Positions 1 to 6,697 of a DNA stretch of 11,802 nucleotides are shown here, piece after piece. The DNA lies in NCBI GenBank assembly GCA_937892835.1, contig CALBHM010000008.1:1-11802 (forward strand), written 5' to 3'. The position numbers and the translations under genes are program-made. The DNA comes from an uncultured Ruminococcus sp. (lineage in GTDB: Bacteria; Bacillota; Clostridia; Oscillospirales; Acutalibacteraceae). The notes under the pieces are model-generated. The model was given only the letters and a program-made list of their open reading frames with translations. It was not told the origin of the DNA and made no database searches. Numbering within the stretch: position 1 is the first letter of the stretch; every line of letters begins with the position of its first letter.

Positions 1-258
1 GATTTACTTAACTCGGCAGGTCAAATTAACGGAGCAACGATTGAGCGACAGCTCAACACAACCTTTAACGGAAACATCAGCGCAGAAACAAGCAGACTTG
101 ACGCACTTGTTAACAAGATGGACGAGTACATGCCGAAAGTCATTGAAGCGGCGAAAAAAGCTATAATGCTGGATTCGGGTGTGCTTGTCGGTGAAACGGT
201 CGATCAATTTGACGTTGCACTTTCGAACAAATACGGATTGAAAGCGAGGGGCGCATGA
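1..258 (+). CDS. Tail tape measure protein, C-terminal fragment
   Basis: Frame 1 is open from the first base and ends at the TGA at 256-258, giving the last 85 residues of a longer protein whose start is outside the window. The fragment ends in residues such as MLDSGVLVGETVDQFD and then a short basic tail, a pattern seen at the C-terminus of phage tape measure proteins of Firmicutes siphoviruses. The tape measure sets tail length and sits inside the tail tube before DNA ejection. Its position directly upstream of Dit fits the universal order tape measure, Dit, Tal. Its stop codon overlaps the ATG of the next gene, so the two are translationally coupled. Identification rests mainly on gene order and the C-terminal pattern. 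Confidence 0.75.
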   Translation, partial: DLLNSAGQINGATIERQLNTTFNGNISAETSRLDALVNKMDEYMPKVIEAAKKAIMLDSGVLVGETVDQFDVALSNKYGLKARGA

Positions 259-911
259 TGAACAGAGGTATCACTTTTACAGATTTTCACACCGCTATCG
301 ACTGGGGATTGATTTTAACCGCAAAGTCAATCCCCAGAGCCGAGATTAAAGAGAATTATGTTGAAGTCGACGGCCGTGACGGCTCACTCGACTACACCGA
401 AGCGTTTGGTGATGTAAAATACAAAAACCGAATGCTTAGTTTTTCCTTTTCAGCCTCCGAGGGTACATACCTTGAGCGAGAGGAGCTTATCAATAAAATC
501 GTGCAGTTAATCCACGGCAAGAGACACATGATTATCACGGACGACGACCCGCAGCATTATTTTGTAGGTCGCTGCAAAGTTGAAAACATCACAAACGGAT
601 TGGCTTACGGAACGTTTCAGATTTCCGTCACGGCTGACCCGTGGAGATATGCCAGGGAAAAAACATATCTCATTTTGCCGGCTAAATCATATCAGCATGA
701 CCCGATTCGGCTCTACAACCAAGGACGCAAAACGTGTGTACCGACGGTTACTGTCGCCGCCGATGCCTCAATCTTTTATGGCAGTACGGTAAAGGAGCTT
801 AAAAAAGGCGCATATATATTGCCTGATTTAATCCTTACAAGCGGAGTAAATCAAATTTACTTAACGGCAGAAAATGAGGTAATGTTTGAGTGGCAGGAGG
901 CGGATTTATGA
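255..911 (+). CDS. Distal tail protein (Dit-like, siphovirus tail family)
   Basis: This 218-residue protein has the size and order of a distal tail (Dit) protein, which forms the hexameric hub joining the tail tube to the tip. The N-terminal half contains the typical Dit features: an early 'GITFTDFHT' strand, a 'YVEVDGRDGSLDYTEAFG' segment (residues about 36-53) and a 'RMLSFSFSA' strand. These are followed by an 'HYFVGRC' segment near residue 101 and a 'TADPW' segment near residue 126, which in this family ends the first beta-rich domain. ATG codons occur at 255 and 258, with a GAGGGG ribosome site just upstream; either could start. The gene overlaps the tape measure stop at its 5' end and the next gene at its 3' end (ATGA at 908-911). 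Confidence 0.85.
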   Translation: MMNRGITFTDFHTAIDWGLILTAKSIPRAEIKENYVEVDGRDGSLDYTEAFGDVKYKNRMLSFSFSASEGTYLEREELINKIVQLIHGKRHMIITDDDPQHYFVGRCKVENITNGLAYGTFQISVTADPWRYAREKTYLILPAKSYQHDPIRLYNQGRKTCVPTVTVAADASIFYGSTVKELKKGAYILPDLILTSGVNQIYLTAENEVMFEWQEADL

Positions 912-2542
912 TTTGTCAAGTTTTTGTTGATGACAATGCAGTCTACGATCCAAGGGTAGATGAGCTTGTTATAATGCAGGACAAGCTTAATCTTGAGCTC
1001 AACAAATCCGGAAGCTACGTTTTTACTGTTCCACCGAACAACCCCTATTACGGTACTTTTAGCAAGCTTAAGTCAATCATTAAGTTTGTACGTGACGGTA
1101 AAATCCTCTTTCGGGGTCGAATCCTCAACAGCGAGTACGATTTTTACAACAACCAAAAATTGACTTGCGAAGGAGAGCTGGCATTCCTGAACGATTCCAT
1201 TCAGCGTCCGTACGACTTTCAGAGCGGCGACAAGCACACAACCGTCGAAGCTCTTTTTAAGTATTTTATCAACAATCACAACAGCCAAGTTGACGAAGCG
1301 AAACGGTTTAAAATCGGAGAAATAACTGTTAAGGACGCAAACAATTACATTGTCAGAGCCGACAGCGACTACTCAAAAACATTAGATGCCATAAATAAAA
1401 AGCTCGTGGAAACTATGGGCGGATTCTTGAGGGTTCGGCATGAATCAGACGGCAATTATATCGACTATCTTGCCGAGCTTGCCGAAGTCAGCTCACAATC
1501 AATAAATTTCGGCGAAAATCTACTCGACGCCGAAAAGGAAATCCGAGGGGAAAATGTTGTAACAGCGTTAATTCCTCTCGGCGCAAAAGGTGACAAAGAG
1601 GGAGATAAGCGTCTTGCAATCTCATCTCTTGCCGATGAAACATCCGGAGAAATACGGAAAAAAGGCGACTACATATACAGTGTTTCGGGGGTTGCTCAAT
1701 ACGGCTGGATTTTTGACACTGAGACATGGGATGATGTAAAAGATGCAAAAAATCTTTTGACTAAGGCAAAATCCGCGCTCAGTCAAAAAATCTTGCTTGA
1801 AAACTCTATAGAGCTTAAAGCTGCGGATTTAGCCGGCATTGATGCAACACTTGCGCCATTTGATGTTGGTGTATGGGTACCGATCTATTCAGTGCCTCAC
1901 GGTCTAAATTCAAAATATCTCGTCAGAAAAATGTCACTTTCAGCAACGAACCCGGCATCCGACTCTCTGACAATTGGCTCAACCTTTAAAAGCTTTACCG
2001 AGAGATCAGCAAACTCGGCATCTGCAATAGCAACAGTGCAGCAGAGCCTTTCCAAAATCGGCAATAACGTTGCAACCGTTGTAAATAACTACGCCCTCAT
2101 CAAAAAAGATGTACAGGAATTGCAGGGAGAATACGTTTCGAGCGGCACATTTGACGAAAGGCTGAACCCATTTGAGAAGCATATCTCTTTTGTTGGGGAA
2201 GACACAAGGTTGTCAGGCAGAATCATACAAGAAAAATTTAAATCGCCGAGCTTGCAGAACTCATGGAATAATGCAATCGGTTACGGAAGTGCATCTTACT
2301 GGATTGATAGCTGCGGCATTGTGCATCTGTCGGGTGTCATATCGGGCGGAACGGCAAGCTCAGGCACTACACTTTTTGTTTTGCCGGAGGGCTATCGCCC
2401 GGTAGCAACCGAGCTTTTTGACACAATCAAAGTCCAGGCTGACGGAACGGTGCAACTTACGCAGGCTTTTTCAGACGCAAATCTGTCACTATGTGGGATA
2501 ACATTTAGAGCCAAAAAGGAGGCAACCACGGATGAAAATTAA
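908..2542 (+). CDS. Tail-associated (Tal) / prophage endopeptidase tail protein with spike-type C-terminus
   Basis: This 544-residue protein follows Dit, the standard place for Tal, the tail-tip protein that closes the tube and carries adsorption or cell-wall functions. Residues 1 to about 360 form the conserved hub: an early 'VDELVIMQDKLNLELN' segment, 'GKILFRGRI' near residue 65, then a region ending in 'SKYLVRKMSLSA'. A helical linker (about 370-420) follows. The last 100 residues are a separate beta-rich module with LPEGYRP near residue 492, a motif common in trimeric tail fibre and spike heads. I chose ATG at 908 because AGGAGG at 895-900 sits 7 bases upstream and the start overlaps the Dit stop. 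An in-frame GTG at 890 is less likely. I see no clear peptidase active site, so an enzymatic role is not claimed. Confidence 0.83.
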   Translation: MICQVFVDDNAVYDPRVDELVIMQDKLNLELNKSGSYVFTVPPNNPYYGTFSKLKSIIKFVRDGKILFRGRILNSEYDFYNNQKLTCEGELAFLNDSIQRPYDFQSGDKHTTVEALFKYFINNHNSQVDEAKRFKIGEITVKDANNYIVRADSDYSKTLDAINKKLVETMGGFLRVRHESDGNYIDYLAELAEVSSQSINFGENLLDAEKEIRGENVVTALIPLGAKGDKEGDKRLAISSLADETSGEIRKKGDYIYSVSGVAQYGWIFDTETWDDVKDAKNLLTKAKSALSQKILLENSIELKAADLAGIDATLAPFDVGVWVPIYSVPHGLNSKYLVRKMSLSATNPASDSLTIGSTFKSFTERSANSASAIATVQQSLSKIGNNVATVVNNYALIKKDVQELQGEYVSSGTFDERLNPFEKHISFVGEDTRLSGRIIQEKFKSPSLQNSWNNAIGYGSASYWIDSCGIVHLSGVISGGTASSGTTLFVLPEGYRPVATELFDTIKVQADGTVQLTQAFSDANLSLCGITFRAKKEATTDEN

Positions 2543-3857
2543 AATAACAGTTAAGGAAAATCGGCAAATGCTTTGTGCACAGTATAACATCGGGACGGTC
2601 GGTGAAAACGATGCAACCACGCTTTTGTTTGACGTGCCGAGTCAAATTGAAGGTTGGGAACATTTTCTAAATATCGAAACTAACGAAAATTGCTATGCTT
2701 TGCAGATAAAAGACGGAACGCTGCTGCTGCCATCATATGTGTTAACAAGAAGATGTTTTAGGCTTCAATTTTGTGCAAAAAAAGACAGTGGCGAAATTTG
2801 GAAATCTAAACCGTGTCGTTTCACTCTCAATCCGACGCTTGATGTTTCGGGCGAAAACCCCATTACAAAAGCTAAAGCGGAACAGCGAGAGACCGACCGC
2901 GCAGAGCTCGGAGAAACACTTTCGGACCTCACGGGGCAGGATTTAAAGAAATCGAATTGGGATGAGCTTATTGACGTTGCGAATGAGTTGCCACTCAAAA
3001 ACGAGCAGGATATCATTGACCTAACGAATTGTGAGGCTTTAACCTATGCTTTTGAGCATACGACTACAGTGCCGAGCCTGTTGACCGGCGGATATAAGCT
3101 TGACAAGGAAGACCCTGACGATGCAGAGTCGTCAGATATCTTGATTAAACTGCCATATTTGTGCACTAAAAATTGTGCCGATTTTAATTATAGAGTGCAC
3201 ATTTCCGACAGCATTGAAGAATGTGGATTCGACATATCAAAATCCCCTAATTTTAACAGGAGCAACCAAGAAAGAGCTATGGGTGCAGGCAGGAGCAACC
3301 TAAAAAAATTAAAAGTAACAGGACTGCAGGCGGTAGCTTCGATGAACTGGATTTTTGCGGGATGCCCGGAGTTGACGATGCTGGAGTTGCATTGCGACGG
3401 AACTTTTGTTGTGCCGGATGATAAGCTGAAAAATTACTTTTATATGTACGCCTTTAGAGATGCAAGGAAATTACAATGCATTGCAGGAGATCCGTTAGAT
3501 ATGAGTGTAACTAATGGATATGACGGGATGTTTGGAGGATGCACCGGCTTGCGTCATGTTAGATTTAAACCCGGGACAATCAAAGGCAATTTGAGCTTTG
3601 CTGACTGCGCAGCAATAATTAAAAAATATGAGTCGACTAACGATGACCCGGGAACATTAATATCAATCCTGAACGGTGTTAGAGAGTATCGTAACGGTAT
3701 GGATAAGATAACGCTCACATTTTCCACGTTCGTCAAAGATTATTTAACATTATGGCGATGCGAAAAAGATCCCGAGACGGGGTTATACGTCTCATCAAGC
3801 ACCGGGAATACCATTGCGACGATTCTCACCAACGAAAAAGGAGTGATTATTGCATGA
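2532..3857 (+). CDS. Tail-tip / receptor-binding protein with BspA-like leucine-rich repeats
   Basis: The 441-residue product starts with a domain of about 105 residues made of short strands (for example 'DATTLLFDVPSQIEGWEHFLNIET'), resembling N-terminal attachment domains of upper baseplate (BppU-like) proteins. A charged helical linker follows (about 115-160). The C-terminal half (about 245-370) has repeats of the form '..F.GCPELTMLEL..', '..AFRDARKLQCI..' and 'MFGGCTGLRHVRF', typical of BspA-type leucine-rich repeats, which mediate surface binding. The inference is a tail-tip adhesin that touches the host envelope. GGAGG at 2518-2522 supports the ATG at 2532, and the gene overlaps the Tal stop by 11 bases. 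No enzyme motif is seen. The repeat assignment is by eye; the phage tail role follows mostly from position. Confidence 0.65.
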   Translation: MKIKITVKENRQMLCAQYNIGTVGENDATTLLFDVPSQIEGWEHFLNIETNENCYALQIKDGTLLLPSYVLTRRCFRLQFCAKKDSGEIWKSKPCRFTLNPTLDVSGENPITKAKAEQRETDRAELGETLSDLTGQDLKKSNWDELIDVANELPLKNEQDIIDLTNCEALTYAFEHTTTVPSLLTGGYKLDKEDPDDAESSDILIKLPYLCTKNCADFNYRVHISDSIEECGFDISKSPNFNRSNQERAMGAGRSNLKKLKVTGLQAVASMNWIFAGCPELTMLELHCDGTFVVPDDKLKNYFYMYAFRDARKLQCIAGDPLDMSVTNGYDGMFGGCTGLRHVRFKPGTIKGNLSFADCAAIIKKYESTNDDPGTLISILNGVREYRNGMDKITLTFSTFVKDYLTLWRCEKDPETGLYVSSSTGNTIATILTNEKGVIIA

Positions 3858-4168
3858 TTTTGTATGATAAACAGTCCATTGAAAATGCTACCGTTTCGGT
3901 TTTTGAGGATAACGGCTATAAAATGCTTGTAATTGAGCCGACTGAGGGCTATAAGCTCAGACAGAAAGGCGACAACACATACAGCACAATGCAGATTATG
4001 TTTTCAGCCGAGTTTGTAGATTTGCTCGACAATTATCACGCCGTGCCTATCGACACACCCGACGAGGAGGCAGAAAAACCTCCGATTTTGCCGACAGAGG
4101 ACGAAGAACTGTCAGCGGAAGAAGCATTGTCTATAATTACAGGAGGTGCATCGGATGAAACGGTCTGA
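3854..4168 (+). CDS. Small acidic late phage protein, unknown function
   Basis: I do not recognise this 104-residue protein. The first 70 residues alternate short strands ('ATVSVFEDNGYKMLVIEP', 'TMQIMFSAEFVDLLDNYH'). The rest is a Pro- and Glu-rich acidic tail ending in 'EEALSIITGGASDETV'. ATG at 3854 is preceded by AAAAGGAG at 3836-3843 and overlaps the stop of the preceding gene (ATGA), so it is favoured over an in-frame ATG about 100 bases further upstream inside that gene. It lies between the tail-tip adhesin and the lysis genes, where siphoviruses usually carry small tail-tip accessory or chaperone-like proteins. That role is a guess from position. Confidence 0.7.
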   Translation: MILYDKQSIENATVSVFEDNGYKMLVIEPTEGYKLRQKGDNTYSTMQIMFSAEFVDLLDNYHAVPIDTPDEEAEKPPILPTEDEELSAEEALSIITGGASDETV

Positions 4169-4478
4169 GGCGAAAGCTTACAGAAACAAGGTTGTGCAGG
4201 GCGAAACGGTTGAAAAGCTCGGCGGTATAACAGAGAAAATCGAGCAGTCGGACAAGATTGGCTTTGACTGGCATAACTACTATGTCGGCGATAAGCTTGT
4301 AAAATCCGAGTATGTCGAGCAGGACAACCCCGTCGGCACTCAAAATAATCCGTTCGAATGGTCGCCCGGAATGAGGCTGATACCGAACGGATATTACACT
4401 TATAAAGGCAAGAGGTACGTTGCGGTTGCCGAGGGTTCGCCCGAAACAATCACAGAGGAATATCTTGTGGAATTTTAA
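4155..4478 (+). CDS. Small late phage protein with aromatic Gly-rich C-terminal motif
   Basis: The 107-residue product has a Lys/Glu-rich N-terminal part and a compact second half with 'PFEWSPGMRLIPNGYY' followed by 'TYKGKRYVAVAEGSPE'. Aromatic and glycine spacing of this kind occurs in small carbohydrate-binding modules of phage tail proteins, so a wall-binding tail accessory is one possibility, but the resemblance is weak. ATG at 4155 is supported by AGGAGG at 4141-4146; an in-frame GTG at 4146 falls within that ribosome site and is rejected. The start lies 14 bases inside the preceding gene, and the stop is embedded in the TAAGGAGG that serves the next gene. Confidence 0.7.
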   Translation: MKRSEAKAYRNKVVQGETVEKLGGITEKIEQSDKIGFDWHNYYVGDKLVKSEYVEQDNPVGTQNNPFEWSPGMRLIPNGYYTYKGKRYVAVAEGSPETITEEYLVEF

Positions 4479-4491
4479 GGAGGTCAAGACT

Positions 4492-4611
4492 ATGGCACCA
4501 ACAGGAAACAACTTAATTGACACAATCATATACGTCGCAGGGTCGGCAATCGCATTTAATGTGATCCTGCCGATTTGTGCCGTAATTCTCAAAGCCCTCG
4601 GGCTGATGTGA
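4492..4611 (+). CDS. 39-residue single-span membrane peptide
   Basis: This very short gene has an excellent ribosome site (TAAGGAGG at 4476-4483, 8 bases before ATG). It encodes a peptide with one hydrophobic stretch of about 25 residues ('IIYVAGSAIAFNVILPIC' then 'AVILKALGL') after a short polar N-terminus. A single-span peptide next to the holin could be a holin partner, an antiholin or a pinholin-like protein. None of these can be proven from the sequence. The TGA at 4609-4611 overlaps the GAGGTG ribosome site of the next gene, so the two are likely translated together. The strong start site and packed location argue that it is real despite its size. Confidence 0.65.
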   Translation: MAPTGNNLIDTIIYVAGSAIAFNVILPICAVILKALGLM

Positions 4612-4619
4612 GGTGCAGC

Positions 4620-4877
4620 ATGGAGGGAATAATCGCAGCAATCATCACAGGTGTGTTGTCGCTCATCGGAGTTGTGATAAGCAACCTTGCGGCAAATGCC
4701 AAAATGCAAAAAGAGCTTGAAAAAGCACAGGCAGTCACGGATACGAAAATTGAGGAGCTCACCCGAGAGGTGAGAGAGCATAACAATTTTGCGAAGCGTG
4801 TGCCGGTGCTTGAAGAAAAAGCGAAAGTCGCCGACCACCGTATCAGCGACTTGGAACATATCAATCATCAGAATTAA
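4620..4877 (+). CDS. XhlA-like membrane-anchored coiled-coil protein of the lysis cassette
   Basis: The 85-residue product has one N-terminal membrane segment (residues about 4-24, 'IIAAIITGVLSLIGVVISNL'). A long charged helix follows, with heptad-like spacing from about 28 to 80 ('MQKELEKAQAVTDTKIEEL', 'RVPVLEEKAKVADHRISDLE'). This architecture matches the XhlA/haemolysin-like proteins that precede holins in Bacillus PBSX-type and many clostridial phages, where they assist holin-dependent lysis. The order of charge and membrane segment is reversed in some relatives, so the family name is tentative. ATG at 4620 is preceded by GAGGTG at 4610-4615. The downstream neighbour is the holin. Confidence 0.68.
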   Translation: MEGIIAAIITGVLSLIGVVISNLAANAKMQKELEKAQAVTDTKIEELTREVREHNNFAKRVPVLEEKAKVADHRISDLEHINHQN

Positions 4878-4890
4878 GGAGGAATCTCAA

Positions 4891-5148
4891 ATGAAGAAAA
4901 TCAATCTCAAGGGCGTTACAGCGCAGACATGGGCGAGAACTCTCGTACTTGTCCTTGCCCTCATCAGTCAGCTCGCCGTTATCCTCGGCAAACGCACCGA
5001 AGCAATCGACATTGATCAGTGGCAGGAGTATGTTACATACATCTTCGGTGTTGCCGCCTCGGTCTGGTCGTGGTGGCAGAACAACTCGTTTACCCACAAG
5101 GCACAGGAAGCCGATAAAATGTTGAACGGAGGTGACAACAATGGCTAA
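4891..5148 (+). CDS. Holin, SPP1 type
   Basis: This 85-residue protein has two membrane segments, about residues 14-33 ('ARTLVLVLALISQLAVILG') and 45-62 ('YVTYIFGVAASVWSWW'). The second is followed by 'QNNSFTHKAQEADKML'. The 'W..NSFT..A..AD..L' ending and the length match the SPP1-family holins of Gram-positive phages. Holins permeabilise the cytoplasmic membrane at a set time and let the endolysin reach the wall. AAGGAGG at 4876-4882 supports ATG at 4891. The 3' end overlaps the amidase start by 8 bases, so holin and endolysin are coupled. This is the most confident assignment of the membrane proteins here. Confidence 0.9.
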   Translation: MKKINLKGVTAQTWARTLVLVLALISQLAVILGKRTEAIDIDQWQEYVTYIFGVAASVWSWWQNNSFTHKAQEADKMLNGGDNNG

Positions 5149-5989
5149 AAAGGTATATGTCGGCATCGGACATGGCGGCTCCGATTCGGGAGCTGTCGGC
5201 AACGGCTTCAAGGAAAAGGACTTGACACTTTCAATCGGCAAGTATTGTAATGAGCGACTTAAGCAGTACGGCATCGAGACAAAAATCAGCCGTACAACCG
5301 ACTGCGACTCATCAATCAACTCAAAGGTTGCCGCTTCCAATGCATTCAAGGCAGATGTCTGCATGGATATCCATATCAACGCAGGCGGTGGTGACGGCTC
5401 GGAGGTTTATTACTCCCACGTTTCCCCGAACGGCAAGAAGCTCGCACAGGCTATCGTTGACGCTACACTTGCCATCCGTCAGAACACAAGGGGCATTAAG
5501 ATAAGAGTTGATGATGACGGTACGGACTATTACGGTATGATCCGTATGACGGACGCTCCGGCGGTGCTTGTCGAGTGTGCATTTATTGACAATGCAACCG
5601 ACATTCAGATCATCAATACCGAAGCCAAGCGCAAGGTGTTCGGCTATGCAATCGCTGACGGCGTTGCAAAGTATCTCGGTGTAAAGCTGCTGACTGCAAA
5701 GCCCACTACACCGAGCAAGCCGACAAACTCAGCGGCTAAAATTGAGGCACCGAACCTCAAGGATTACCTCAAAGAGGGTGACAAGAGCATTGCCGTCTAC
5801 TCATACAAGCAGCTTCTTGCACTGCTCAAGAAGAAAGGCATCATCGCTCAGGGCGTCGATAACAACGAGATTTTCGGCGCAGGTACCCGAACCGCCACAA
5901 TGCAGGTGCAGCTTGCCGCGGGCATTGCCGTTGACAGCCTCGCAGGAGCTCAGACAATCCGTGCTTGCTATGTGCTGGCGGCGAAGTGA
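5141..5989 (+). CDS. Endolysin: N-acetylmuramoyl-L-alanine amidase (Amidase_3) with C-terminal wall-binding domain
   Basis: This 282-residue enzyme cleaves the bond between MurNAc and the L-Ala of the stem peptide. The Amidase_3 fold spans residues 1 to about 182. The zinc ligands can be read as His11 (in GIGHGG), Glu25 (FKEKD) and His78 (MDIHINA), with catalytic Glu145 in 'VLVECAFI'. A linker rich in Pro and Thr (about 186-205) joins it to a C-terminal domain (about 210-282). That domain has 'FGAGTRTATMQVQLAAGI' and 'AGAQTI', resembling a peptidoglycan-binding repeat domain. There is no signal peptide, as expected for a holin-dependent endolysin. GGAGGTGA at 5128-5135 supports ATG at 5141. 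It is the last gene of the late operon. Confidence 0.93.
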   Translation: MAKKVYVGIGHGGSDSGAVGNGFKEKDLTLSIGKYCNERLKQYGIETKISRTTDCDSSINSKVAASNAFKADVCMDIHINAGGGDGSEVYYSHVSPNGKKLAQAIVDATLAIRQNTRGIKIRVDDDGTDYYGMIRMTDAPAVLVECAFIDNATDIQIINTEAKRKVFGYAIADGVAKYLGVKLLTAKPTTPSKPTNSAAKIEAPNLKDYLKEGDKSIAVYSYKQLLALLKKKGIIAQGVDNNEIFGAGTRTATMQVQLAAGIAVDSLAGAQTIRACYVLAAK

Positions 5990-6023
5990 TTTAACTTGCC
6001 TGTAATTTGCTAATATAAAACTT

Positions 6024-6064
6024 ATCCCCGGATTGTCACTTATGTGATAGTCCGGGGATTTTGT
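6024..6064. terminator. Hairpin terminator T1 closing the late operon
   Basis: Arms 6024-6039 and 6044-6059 pair over 16 positions (two of them G-U) around a 4-base loop, with ATCCCCGG at the base of the left arm. T-rich sequence follows on the + strand. It lies 35 bases after the amidase stop. On the minus strand it sits just after the stop of the next gene, so it probably serves both convergent units. Confidence 0.9.
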
Positions 6065-6075
6065 TATTTGCTTAA

Positions 6076-6516
6076 TTAAAAGATTGCTCTTACCGCAGCG
6101 TTAGCGATTATCGACTCATCGATATCATTGCCGCCTTCTGCATCAGAGCCTTGGATGAGATAAAATTTGCTGTCGGCGTTAAAGTTATAAAGATTACTTT
6201 TCTCAATTTTTCTTGCAATTTTTTCGGCGGAATCATAAAAATCAATACCTACTGAGCAAGTGCCGTTGAGCTCGCCGGCGTCGAAATAACCCTCATAACG
6301 TCCTTCGCCTGCCGAATATATAGGCTCTTCATTTTCGTCGTATTCCTGATCCTGGAATAACTGGTGAGAGTTCGGGAGGTTATCGCCAACATCATACTTT
6401 GCACTATCCCATCTGATTCCGAAACAATCATTCATGGATTCTTCGTTGCGTACTATTTCAAAAATTTCCTTAGCGATTTCAGCGATTGTTTTAGTTCCGA
6501 TCTTTTCAAGCGACAT
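6076..6516 (-). CDS. Acidic protein of unknown function, prophage cargo unit 1
   Basis: I do not recognise this 146-residue protein. It is acidic and has no signal peptide or membrane segment. An N-terminal helix ('GTKTIAEIAKEIFEIVRNEE') precedes a middle section rich in Asp, Glu, Gly and Tyr, with 'VGDNLPNSHQLF' and 'FDAGELNGTCSVGIDF'. A C-terminal part with 'FYLIQGSDAEGGND' follows. The 'D.LPNSH' plus 'ELNGT' layout suggests a soluble folded protein. The ATG at 6516 is preceded on its strand by AAGGGAG. It is transcribed alone, from the promoter at 6560-6588 to the hairpin at 6024-6064, opposite to the phage late genes. This is the layout expected of a lysogen-expressed cargo gene, such as an exclusion, defence or counter-defence protein. 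That function is speculation from position only. Confidence 0.8.
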   Translation of the reverse strand: MSLEKIGTKTIAEIAKEIFEIVRNEESMNDCFGIRWDSAKYDVGDNLPNSHQLFQDQEYDENEEPIYSAGEGRYEGYFDAGELNGTCSVGIDFYDSAEKIARKIEKSNLYNFNADSKFYLIQGSDAEGGNDIDESIIANAAVRAIF

Positions 6517-6554
6517 AATAATTACTCCCTTTTGTTGGTTTCTCTCATCTCTTT

Positions 6555-6608
6555 ACTATATTATACCACTCAATGGGTGGCTTGTCAATACTTTTCTTAA
6601 AGATTTTT
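6555..6608. repeat. Imperfect direct repeat, copy 1 (promoter block)
   Basis: This 54-base block matches 7774-7827 at 47 positions without gaps. Looser similarity continues on both sides, through the CTCAT leader element and on into the ATCCC hairpin. It contains the whole promoter and operator of cargo unit 1. Confidence 0.9.
6560..6588 (-). promoter_or_regulatory. Promoter P1 with palindromic operator in the spacer
   Basis: Reading the minus strand, TTGACA (6588-6583) and TATAAT (6565-6560) are separated by exactly 17 bases. The spacer contains CCACTCAATGGGTGG (+ strand, 6566-6580), a 6-3-6 near-palindrome with one mismatched pair. A perfect consensus core blocked by a symmetric site between the boxes is the classic design of a strong repressible promoter. 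It faces the 146-residue gene. Confidence 0.85.
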
Positions 6609-6641
6609 AATTCTTATAAATTATTTTAAAAGTATGAATTC

Positions 6642-6688
6642 AAAAAATCCCTGAGTTACCACATTACTGGTAGCTTAGGGATTTTTTT
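6642..6688. terminator. Bidirectional hairpin terminator T2
   Basis: Arms 6642-6661 and 6668-6687 pair along 20 positions with two G-U pairs and a 6-base loop. The base of the stem is an A-run facing a T-run, so it can act on both strands. On the minus strand it closes the unit ending with the zinc-ribbon gene, and it insulates promoter P1 from that unit. Confidence 0.9.
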
Positions 6689-6697
6689 GTTTATTTA

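Noticed and set aside
890..907. Upstream GTG start giving six extra residues to the Tal protein
   Set aside because: The GTG overlaps the AGGAGG that serves the ATG at 908 and has no ribosome site of its own.
908..3857. Diversity-generating retroelement variable region in the tail-tip genes
   Set aside because: No template-like repeat, adenine-biased variable segment or reverse transcriptase is visible in the window. A template outside the window cannot be excluded.
4137..4868. 243-residue minus-strand open frame across the small late genes
   Set aside because: Five consecutive + strand genes with strong ribosome sites and overlaps cover the region. The minus frame is antisense to all of them and has Cys/His/Phe-rich shadow composition.
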